In this document: positions 7,669 through 14,934 of the stretch, one piece after another
How the letters are laid out: each line of letters begins with the position of its first letter
Position numbering within the stretch: the stretch's first letter is position 1
Assembly (NCBI GenBank): GCA_039821605.1
Contig: JBCBNV010000006.1
Span: forward strand, 1-64,000
Source: CALBPI01 sp039821605
GTDB taxonomy: Bacteria; Pseudomonadota; Gammaproteobacteria; Steroidobacterales; Woeseiaceae
Reading direction: 5' to 3'
Length of the DNA stretch: 64,000 nucleotides
Translations under genes and position numbers: made by a program
The notes under the pieces: model-generated
Told to the model about the DNA's origin: nothing
Databases searched by the model: none
What the model saw: the letters and a program-made list of their open reading frames with translations, nothing else

Positions 7669-9435
7669 ATGGGAGTGCGCACCGTGTCGGCAGCGCTGCG
7701 GGCACTGGCCCGCTACGAGAACGATCCACGCGCAGTGCTTCAGGTGCTGCGTGCGATCCAGCTCGAGCAGCACGGCATCAGCGCGGCGGATCAGGCTGCT
7801 GTTGCCGGGGCGCTCGGGCTGCCGCGCACCCGGGTCCAGGCGCTCATCGACTTCTACAGCTATCTCCACGACCGTCACAACGGAAACTACGAACTCTACT
7901 TGAGCGACAGCATTACCGACCGCATGCTCGGCAACGGCCGCACGGCCGCGGTGCTGCGCCAGGAGCTGCATCTCGACGCCAACGGCCGCTCGCCCAACGG
8001 GCAGGTCACGCTGACGATGGCTTCGTGTACGGGCTTGTGCGAGCGCGGGCCCGCGTTGCTGGCCAACGGCCATGCCATCCAGCGTGTCGACGCGGCGCGC
8101 GCACGGCGCATCGCGGGACTGATCGCCGCGGGCGTCCCCGTCGAGGACTGGCCCGGCGACTGGAAGGCCATCGACGACATCATCGAGCGCAAGGGGCCGT
8201 TGCTCGACGAGCGCATCACACCGGGTGGCGCCATTGAACGCGCCATGACCCTGGGGCCGCGCCAGGCGCTGGCCGAGATCGGCGCCTCAGGGCTGCGCGG
8301 CTGCGGTGGCGCGGGGTTCCCGACTCACCGCAAGTGGGAATTTTGCCGCGACGCCGACGCCGACCAGCGCTTCGTCGTCTGCAATGCCGACGAGGGCGAG
8401 CCCGGCACGTTCAAGGACCGGGCGCTGCTCAAGGGTTATGCCGGCGAATTGCTCGAAGGCATGGCCGCCTGCGCTGTCACCGTCGGCGCCACGATAGGCT
8501 ACATCTACCTGCGCCACGAGTACGAGTTCCTGCGGCCGCGACTCCAAGAACAGATCGAGGCGCGCAGGGCCGCGGGTCTGCTCGGTCGCAACCTCCTCGG
8601 ACACCATGGCACGCATTTCGACGTCGAAATCTACATGGGCGCCGGCAGCTACGTCTGCGGCGAAGAGTCGGCGCTGCTCGAGTCGCTCGAAGGCAAGCGC
8701 GGCATCCCGCGTATCCGCCCGCCCTTCCCCGTAACGCGCGGTCTCTGGGGCAAACCCACTGTGGTCAACAACGTGGAAACGTTGTGCTATGCCGCGGGCA
8801 TCCTCGAGCACGGCGCTGCCTTCACGGGGCACACCGGTGGCGAGCCCGGCTGGAAGCTTCTCAGCATCAGCGGTGACTGTGCACGGCCCGGCATATACGA
8901 ACTGCAGCTGGGCACGCCAGTGTCTGCGATCCTCGATGCCTGCGGCGCGCAGGACGCGCAGGCCATTCAGGTCGGCGGCCCCGGGGGGACGCTTATTGCC
9001 GCCAGTGAAGCCGATCGTCGCCTGTCCTTCGAGGACCTGAACACGGGCGGGTCGTTCATGGTCTTCGACGCGACCCGCGACCTGCTCGACGTCGCGACCA
9101 ATTTCACCCACTTCTTCGCCCACGAGAGTTGCGGCTTTTGCACGCCGTGTCGTGTGGGCACGAAACTCATGGCGCAAATGGCGGACAAGATCGCCGATGG
9201 GCACGGCGCCCGTCTCGATCTCGATCAGATCCACCGCCTCAATCGCGTGATGACGCAGGCGAGTCATTGCGGGTTGGGCCAGCGCGCCGCCGTGCCCATC
9301 ATCGAGGCGTTCGAAAAGTTTCCCGCGAGCTTTCAGCGACGCATGGAAGACGTCGAGTACAAGCCGGCGTTCGACGTGGAGGCGGCCATCGAGCGCTCTC
9401 GCGCCATTGCGCGCGAGGAGGAGACCGCACGATGA
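7669..9435 (+). CDS. hoxF: NAD-reducing hydrogenase diaphorase subunit HoxF
   Basis: This subunit carries FMN and transfers electrons between hydrogenase and NAD(H) in the cytoplasmic Hox complex (group 3d). The N-terminal ~170 residues are NuoE-like and include the cysteines of a 2Fe-2S thioredoxin-like fold (ASCTGLCERGP). The remainder is NuoF-like: a glycine-rich nucleotide loop (GCGGAGFPTHRKWEF), the NADEGEPGTFKDR motif, and the 4Fe-4S ligands SCGFCTPCRVG plus a downstream cysteine in SHCGLGQ. Start choice is uncertain. The frame is open from GTG 7654; ATG 7669 is used here, and GTG 7684, with GGGAG upstream, is also possible. It overlaps the next gene by ATGA, so translation is probably coupled. 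It leads the plus-strand hox operon. Confidence 0.93.
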   Translation: MGVRTVSAALRALARYENDPRAVLQVLRAIQLEQHGISAADQAAVAGALGLPRTRVQALIDFYSYLHDRHNGNYELYLSDSITDRMLGNGRTAAVLRQELHLDANGRSPNGQVTLTMASCTGLCERGPALLANGHAIQRVDAARARRIAGLIAAGVPVEDWPGDWKAIDDIIERKGPLLDERITPGGAIERAMTLGPRQALAEIGASGLRGCGGAGFPTHRKWEFCRDADADQRFVVCNADEGEPGTFKDRALLKGYAGELLEGMAACAVTVGATIGYIYLRHEYEFLRPRLQEQIEARRAAGLLGRNLLGHHGTHFDVEIYMGAGSYVCGEESALLESLEGKRGIPRIRPPFPVTRGLWGKPTVVNNVETLCYAAGILEHGAAFTGHTGGEPGWKLLSISGDCARPGIYELQLGTPVSAILDACGAQDAQAIQVGGPGGTLIAASEADRRLSFEDLNTGGSFMVFDATRDLLDVATNFTHFFAHESCGFCTPCRVGTKLMAQMADKIADGHGARLDLDQIHRLNRVMTQASHCGLGQRAAVPIIEAFEKFPASFQRRMEDVEYKPAFDVEAAIERSRAIAREEETAR

Positions 9436-10697
9436 GCCAGACGATCGAAATCGATGGCGTCACCGTGGCCTTCGTCGAGGGTCAGACGATCATGCAGGCT
9501 GCCGAGGACGCGGGTATTTTCATCCCGCACCTGTGCTATCACACCGACTACTCGGCCAACGCAAGCTGCAAGCTGTGCACGTGTCGCGTCAACGGTCGGC
9601 AAGTATCGAGCTGCTCCACACTCGCGGCCAGCGGACAGATCGTCGAGAGCAACACCGAGGCGCTGAACTCAGAGCGCCGCGTGCTGACACAGATGCTGTT
9701 CGTCGAAGGCAATCACCACTGCCCCTCCTGCGAGCAGAGCGGCAACTGTGTGTTGCAAAACATGGCGCACCGGCTCGAGATGACCGCACTGACGTTCCCG
9801 AATTTCTATCCGGGCCGTCCCACCGATGCGAGCCACCCCGACATCCTCCTCAATCGCGACCGGTGCATTTACTGCGAGCTGTGCGTACGTGCCTCACATG
9901 AGACGGATCAGAAGGACGTCTTCTGCATCAGTGGCCGCGCCGAGAACAAATCGCTGGCGGTCAATTCGCCTACCGGGCTGCTCGCCGATTCCGACTTCAC
10001 GGCCGACGACGCGGCCGCCGATGTTTGCCCGGTCGGCGCACTGATTCGGAAACGAGAGGGCTTCGCCACACCGATCGGTGAGCGCGAGTACGACCTGCAC
10101 CCGGGCCAGGCGGCTCGCATCCGGCCGCCGACGCTGCCGCCCCTGCCGCCGCTCGCGGGTCGCAAGATCCGCATTGCCACCTGCTCGCTGGCGGGTTGTT
10201 TCGGCTGCCACATGTCGCTGCTCGATATTGACGAGCGGCTCATCGATCTCGTCGAGTGGGTTCAGTTCGACCGCACGCCGCTGCGCGATCCGAAGGACTT
10301 CGAGGCCGACTGCGACATCGGCCTTATCGAGGGCGGGGTCTGCAACACCGAAAACGTCGAAACGCTGCGCGCGTTTCGCAAGCGCTGCAAGGTCCTCATT
10401 GCCGTGGGTGCCTGCGCCATCAACGGCGGCGTCCCCTCGATGCGCAACGGCATCGACGTGCGAGAACTGCTGGAGACGTCCTACGTCGACGGCCTCGGCG
10501 TCGACAACCCGGGTATCCCCACCGACCCGGAGCTGCCGCATATCCTCGAGAACGTGAGCCCGATTCATGAAGTCGTGAAGGTGGACTATTTCCTGCCAGG
10601 CTGCCCGCCGCCCGCCGATGCGTTCTGGCACATCCTCGACAGCATCGTCCGTGAGGCGCAGCCCGACCTGCCCTACGACCTCATGCACTTCGACTGA
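9432..10697 (+). CDS. HoxU-HoxY fusion: diaphorase gamma plus hydrogenase small subunit
   Basis: A single 421-residue ORF carries two subunits that are normally separate. Residues 1-220 match HoxU (NuoG N-terminal type). They hold a 2Fe-2S ferredoxin domain (cysteines near 35, 46, 49 and 61), the HHCPSCEQSGNC cluster motif near 95-106, and a 4Fe-4S set in DRCIYCELC with CPVGAL. Residues 222-243 are a proline-rich linker. Residues 244-421 match HoxY, the [NiFe]-hydrogenase small subunit, with CSLAGCFGCHMS, GACAINGG and PGCPPPAD supplying the proximal cluster ligands. ATG 9432 overlaps the hoxF stop. There is no frameshift or stop between the halves, so the fusion is genuine in this sequence. 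Confidence 0.92.
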   Translation: MSQTIEIDGVTVAFVEGQTIMQAAEDAGIFIPHLCYHTDYSANASCKLCTCRVNGRQVSSCSTLAASGQIVESNTEALNSERRVLTQMLFVEGNHHCPSCEQSGNCVLQNMAHRLEMTALTFPNFYPGRPTDASHPDILLNRDRCIYCELCVRASHETDQKDVFCISGRAENKSLAVNSPTGLLADSDFTADDAAADVCPVGALIRKREGFATPIGEREYDLHPGQAARIRPPTLPPLPPLAGRKIRIATCSLAGCFGCHMSLLDIDERLIDLVEWVQFDRTPLRDPKDFEADCDIGLIEGGVCNTENVETLRAFRKRCKVLIAVGACAINGGVPSMRNGIDVRELLETSYVDGLGVDNPGIPTDPELPHILENVSPIHEVVKVDYFLPGCPPPADAFWHILDSIVREAQPDLPYDLMHFD

Positions 10698-10707
10698 GGC
10701 ACCCGTC

Positions 10708-12189
10708 ATGACCACCGATCTTGAAACAGCCCCGCACCCTGAGACGCTAAAGCGCGTTGTCATCGAGCCCCTCACCCGCGTCGAGGGACATGGCAAGGTG
10801 ACGCTGCTCACCGACGCCGACAACGTCGTTCAGCAGGCGCGACTGCACATCGTCGAGTTTCGCGGGTTCGAGCGCTTCATCCAGGGGCGCCCGTACTGGG
10901 ATGCGCCCGTCGTCGTGCAGCGCTTGTGCGGCATCTGCCCCGTGAGCCATCACCTGGCTGCTGGCAAGGCGATCGACCGTATCGTTGGCGCGACGACGCT
11001 CACACCGACCGCACGCAAACTGCGCGAGCTGGCCCATTACGGCCAGATCCTGCAAAGCCACGCGCTGCACTTCTTCATGCTGGCCTCGCCGGACCTTCTG
11101 TTCGGCTTCGAGAGCGCGGTGGCGCAGCGCAACTTCTTCGGTGTCATCGAACGCCACCCGGACATCGCACGCAAGGGCATCCGGCTGCGCAAGTACGGCC
11201 AGGAGGTGATTGCTGCAGTCCTGGGCAAGCGCGTCCACGGCACCGGCGCCATTCCCGGCGGAATGAACAAGGCACTCGAGGCCGCCGAGCGCGATACGCT
11301 CATCGCGGACTTCGATCCCATCATCGCGTGGTCGCAGGACGCGGTTGACCTGGCACGCGAGTGTTTCGTGGCCAACCTGCCGCACAACGCAACCTTCGGC
11401 GACATGCGTTCCAATTTCGTCAGTCTGGTGCGCCCCGATGGGGCGCTGGAGCTCTATGACGGGGTGCTGCGGGCCTGCGATGCAAATGGCGAGATCCTGC
11501 TCGACGGCATCAGCGATCAGGACTACCACCAACACATCCGCGAAGAGGTACGTAACTGGAGCTACATGAAGTTTCCGTACCTGTCGGCACTCGGCACCGA
11601 GACTGGCTGGTACCGGGTCGGCCCGCTTGCCCGACTCAACAACTGCGACTTCATCGACACGCCGCTGGCCGAGACCGAGCGCCAGGCGTTCGTTGCGTTC
11701 GGCCGGGGCGCACCCGTGCACGCCACACTGGCCTATCACTGGGCGCGCATGATTGAGCTGCTGCACTGCGCCGAGAAGATCCGTGAATTGCTCGATGACC
11801 CGGACCTCATGGGCAGCGACCTGCTGGTGAAGGGTGAACGGCAGTCGGAGGGCATTGGTGTGGTCGAGGCCACCCGGGGCACGCTCATCCACCACTACGA
11901 GGTCGACGACAACGACCTGATCCGAAAAGCCAATCTCATCGTCGCGACCACCAACAACAACCAGGCCATGAACGAGGCCATTCGCGATGTCGCTCGCAAG
12001 AAACTCGACGGCAACGAGGTCGACGAGCTGCTACTCAACAACATCGAGGTCGCGGTGCGCGCCTACGACCCCTGCCTGTCCTGCGCCACGCATGCCGTGG
12101 GCAAGATGCCGCTTGTCGTGGAGCTCCGTGACCACAGCGGTGCGCTCGTGCACAGACTCAGCCGGGACAGCCGTGGACACTTTGACTGA
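10708..12189 (+). CDS. hoxH: [NiFe]-hydrogenase large subunit HoxH
   Basis: The catalytic subunit binds the Ni-Fe(CN)2CO centre and oxidises or evolves H2. The 493-residue protein starts at ATG 10708, ten bases after the hoxUY stop. The two nickel-ligand motifs are intact: RLCGICPVSHH (Cys74 and Cys77) and DPCLSCATH (Cys456, Cys459, His462). The N-terminal RVEGHGKV signature is also present. A 31-residue extension follows His462, as expected of a precursor cut by a dedicated endopeptidase after nickel insertion. That protease is encoded immediately downstream and overlaps this gene. Together with hoxF and hoxUY it forms a group 3d-type bidirectional NAD-linked hydrogenase. Confidence 0.95.
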   Translation: MTTDLETAPHPETLKRVVIEPLTRVEGHGKVTLLTDADNVVQQARLHIVEFRGFERFIQGRPYWDAPVVVQRLCGICPVSHHLAAGKAIDRIVGATTLTPTARKLRELAHYGQILQSHALHFFMLASPDLLFGFESAVAQRNFFGVIERHPDIARKGIRLRKYGQEVIAAVLGKRVHGTGAIPGGMNKALEAAERDTLIADFDPIIAWSQDAVDLARECFVANLPHNATFGDMRSNFVSLVRPDGALELYDGVLRACDANGEILLDGISDQDYHQHIREEVRNWSYMKFPYLSALGTETGWYRVGPLARLNNCDFIDTPLAETERQAFVAFGRGAPVHATLAYHWARMIELLHCAEKIRELLDDPDLMGSDLLVKGERQSEGIGVVEATRGTLIHHYEVDDNDLIRKANLIVATTNNNQAMNEAIRDVARKKLDGNEVDELLLNNIEVAVRAYDPCLSCATHAVGKMPLVVELRDHSGALVHRLSRDSRGHFD

Positions 12190-12697
12190 GCCTGCGCTGG
12201 TCGTTTTCGCCTGGGGCAACACGAGCCGCGGCGACGACGCTGCCGGCCCCATCCTGGCCGCGCGCCTGCGCGCACTGGACGCACCGGGCCTGGTCGTGAT
12301 CGAAGATATGCAGCTGCAGATTGAGCACACGGCCGATATCGTCGTGGGGGTGCCTGTGTTGTTCATCGATGCCAGCGTGGCGATTTCTGCGGGGTTCGCG
12401 CTCGAGCCGTTGCGACCGGACCCCGATCCCAGCGTCACCACGCATGCCGTATCGCCGCGTGCATTGCTGCAGCTTTACGAGACGGCCATGCGCACGCCAG
12501 CGCCTCGGGCGTGGCAGCTCCATGTGGCCGGCCGGGCTTTTGGGCTCGGCGAGGGCCAGGGGCCCGAAAGCCGTGCGGCCACCGATGGCGCCTGGCGGTT
12601 TCTGGCCGAATTGCTCGGCCACCCGGCGACCCAGTGGGGCCGCGAACTCGCCGCTGCGGCTGGCCCGCAGAACCCGTCTGTCGAGCCCGCCGCCTGA
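12173..12697 (+). CDS. hoxW: Hydrogenase maturation protease (HoxW/HyaD type)
   Basis: This 174-residue endopeptidase is predicted to remove the C-terminal extension of HoxH after nickel loading. The family signature appears at the N-terminus as GNTSRGDDAAG, a variant of the usual GNxLxxDDGxG, including the metal-sensing acidic residue. A second conserved region contains DAS and a THxxSP-like segment (THAVSP). GTG 12173 lies within the end of hoxH, and TTG 12182 is an alternative; either way the genes overlap and are probably translationally coupled. The last ~40 residues are unconserved. The cleavage specificity for HoxH is inferred from position. Confidence 0.86.
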   Translation: MDTLTEPALVVFAWGNTSRGDDAAGPILAARLRALDAPGLVVIEDMQLQIEHTADIVVGVPVLFIDASVAISAGFALEPLRPDPDPSVTTHAVSPRALLQLYETAMRTPAPRAWQLHVAGRAFGLGEGQGPESRAATDGAWRFLAELLGHPATQWGRELAAAAGPQNPSVEPAA

Positions 12698-12721
12698 CCG
12701 AAACGTGCTTCCCGAAAGTTG

Positions 12722-12750
12722 ATGAGAATCATGTTGCGAATGGTTCTCAT
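12722..12750. promoter_or_regulatory. Fur-box-like operator
   Basis: ATGAGAATCAT (12722-12732) and ATGGTTCTCAT (12740-12750) form a near-perfect inverted repeat with 10 of 11 pairs. The GAGAAT/ATTCTC core is characteristic of gammaproteobacterial Fur sites. It lies about 50 bp upstream of the siderophore receptor start, so iron repression of that gene is likely. Confidence 0.75.
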
Positions 12751-12798
12751 TTACTTTAGTGTTCGGCTAACTTGGATCCACTATCAGAGATTGCCCCA

Positions 12799-14934
12799 AT
12801 GCATACCCCCCGGGCCCGCCGCCCCCAGTCCGCCTTTGCGCTCGCTGTGGCGCTCGCGCTCGCCGTCCCCGGCACGGCAGCCGCCGAAGAGAAGACGATC
12901 GACGAGATACTCGTCGAGGGACAGTACCTCTCCATCGACAAGATCAACTCGGTCAAGACCCCCACGCCCATCGTGGATGTGCCGCAGAGCCTGTCGATCC
13001 TGACCAGCGAGCAGATCCAGAACCAGGCCTTCCAGAGTATTGGCGACGTGCTTCGCTACACGCCAGGCCTGTCGATCAGCCAGGGCGAAGGCCATCGGGA
13101 CGCGATCATCATCCGCGGCATCCAGACCACGGCTGACTTCTTTATCGACGGCGTGCGGGACGACGTTCAGTACTACCGCCCGCTCTACAACGTGGCCCAG
13201 GTGGAGGTGCTGCGCGGCTCCAACGCCTTGCTTTTCGGCCGCGGCGGCGGTGGTGGCGTCGTCAACCGGGTCCAGAAGAAGCCTGTTTTTAGTGACGAAT
13301 TCACGACCTTCGGCGCAGGTGCCGACACGTTCGGCGCCTATACGGCGACGATCGACACCAATTACGTCACAGGAGACACCAGCGCGTTTCGCCTCAACGC
13401 CTACGTCCAGGGCCTGGAGAACCACCGCGACTTCTTCGATGGCGACGGCTTCGCCATCAATCCGACATTCAGCATAGAGCTCACGCCCGACACGGCGCTC
13501 GACCTCTCCTATGAATACGTCGAAGACGACCGGGTCGTTGACCGCGGCGTACCGTCGCAGGTCGTCGCGGGCGGTCCCGACGTCCCGCTCGAGGGCTTCC
13601 GTGACACGTTCTTCGGTTCGCCCGACCAGAATTTCACGACCTTCGAGGCCAGCATCCTGCGCGCCCGCGTTGAGCACAGCTTCAACGAGTCGCTGCGCGG
13701 CAACGTCACGGCGCAGTGGGCCGACTACGACAAGCTCTACCAGAACCTCTACCCCAGCGAATCGGTCACCGTCACCAACGGCAGCTTCCCCGACGTCGAA
13801 CTGGACGGCTACCGTGACCCGACCGAGCGCGAGAACCTGATCCTGCAGGCCAACCTGATCGGCGAATTCGACACCGCCGCTGTGCGCCACACGGTGTTGT
13901 TCGGCTTCGAGTACGGTGACCAGAAGACCACCAACTCGCGTCTCGACAACGTGTTCACGGCCAACAACGATGACCAGCTGGTCATCCCGTTCTCGGACCC
14001 GCTCGCGATTCCCGAATTCGGCTTCACGAACCTCGTGCGAGACCGCGATTCAGACGTGCAGTTCACGTCGCTCTACCTGCAGGACCAGATCGATCTCACG
14101 GAACAGTTCAAGGTGGTGGTCGGCTTGCGCCTCGACGAGTTCGACATCGATGTGCTGGACCGCATCGAACAGAACGACGGCGATGCCGTCGACGGCAACT
14201 TCAGCCGCAACGACAGCGAAGTCACGCCGCGACTCGGGTTCATTTACAAGCCCGCCGAGAACATCTCGGTCTACGCAAGCTACAGCGAGACCTTCCTGCC
14301 GCAATCGGGTGATCAGTTCCTGACGCTGTCACTGGACACGCAAAGCACGCGCCCGCAGTTCTTTGAAAACCGCGAGCTCGGCTTCAAGTGGGACATCCGC
14401 AGTGACCTGTCGCTGACCGCGGCCGTCTTCGAGCTCGAGCGCGAGAGCTTCACGAGCATCGATCCCGAGGACCAGGACCAGCTCATCGTCGTCGAAGGCT
14501 CGACGACCACAGGCTTCGAGCTGCAACTTACAGGCTACCTCACGGACCGCTGGTCGCTGAGCACGGGCTACTCGCAGCTCGACGGCGAAGTGGAACGTGC
14601 CGACGGCACCGGCAATGACGGCAACGTCACCCGCCAGACACCCGAAAACATGTTCTCGTTCTGGAGCAACTACGAGGTCAGCGATCGTCTCGGCCTGGGT
14701 CTCGGCCTGACCTACCAGGACAGCTTCTTTGTGCGCGAAGACAACGCGGTCGAGGTACCGAGCTTCACCCGTGTCGACGCCGCCGCGTTCTACCAGGTCA
14801 ATGACCGCCTGCGCCTGCAGCTCAACGTCGAGAACCTGCTCGACGAAGACTACTTCCCGGACGCGCACAGCAACGACAACATCACGACGGGCGAGCCCGT
14901 CAACGCGCGCGTCTCGGCGATCTTCGACTTCTAG
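12799..14934 (+). CDS. TonB-dependent siderophore receptor
   Basis: A 711-residue outer-membrane receptor for an iron-siderophore complex, powered by TonB. ATG 12799 gives a clean signal peptide (basic n-region, hydrophobic run to about residue 29, cleavage near AAA-EE). The plug domain (about 45-160) shows VDVPQSLSIL, the RYTPGLSI segment and VEVLRGSNALLFGRG, typical of the FhuE/FpvA/catecholate class. The rest is a 22-strand barrel ending in an aromatic residue (AIFDF). The Fur-like site upstream supports iron control. The gene sits between hox and hyp, so nickel uptake for the hydrogenase is a minor alternative. Its stop overlaps the convergent hypF stop. Confidence 0.92.
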   Translation: MHTPRARRPQSAFALAVALALAVPGTAAAEEKTIDEILVEGQYLSIDKINSVKTPTPIVDVPQSLSILTSEQIQNQAFQSIGDVLRYTPGLSISQGEGHRDAIIIRGIQTTADFFIDGVRDDVQYYRPLYNVAQVEVLRGSNALLFGRGGGGGVVNRVQKKPVFSDEFTTFGAGADTFGAYTATIDTNYVTGDTSAFRLNAYVQGLENHRDFFDGDGFAINPTFSIELTPDTALDLSYEYVEDDRVVDRGVPSQVVAGGPDVPLEGFRDTFFGSPDQNFTTFEASILRARVEHSFNESLRGNVTAQWADYDKLYQNLYPSESVTVTNGSFPDVELDGYRDPTERENLILQANLIGEFDTAAVRHTVLFGFEYGDQKTTNSRLDNVFTANNDDQLVIPFSDPLAIPEFGFTNLVRDRDSDVQFTSLYLQDQIDLTEQFKVVVGLRLDEFDIDVLDRIEQNDGDAVDGNFSRNDSEVTPRLGFIYKPAENISVYASYSETFLPQSGDQFLTLSLDTQSTRPQFFENRELGFKWDIRSDLSLTAAVFELERESFTSIDPEDQDQLIVVEGSTTTGFELQLTGYLTDRWSLSTGYSQLDGEVERADGTGNDGNVTRQTPENMFSFWSNYEVSDRLGLGLGLTYQDSFFVREDNAVEVPSFTRVDAAAFYQVNDRLRLQLNVENLLDEDYFPDAHSNDNITTGEPVNARVSAIFDF

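Noticed and set aside
8287..9267. Minus-strand ORF inside hoxF
   Set aside because: It is a shadow frame opposite the conserved NADH- and FMN-binding motifs of hoxF.
12799..14934. TonB receptor as the SusC-like importer of the glucan locus
   Set aside because: It lies about 10 kb from the locus, has siderophore-receptor plug motifs and a Fur-like operator, and has no SusD partner or LacI-type site.
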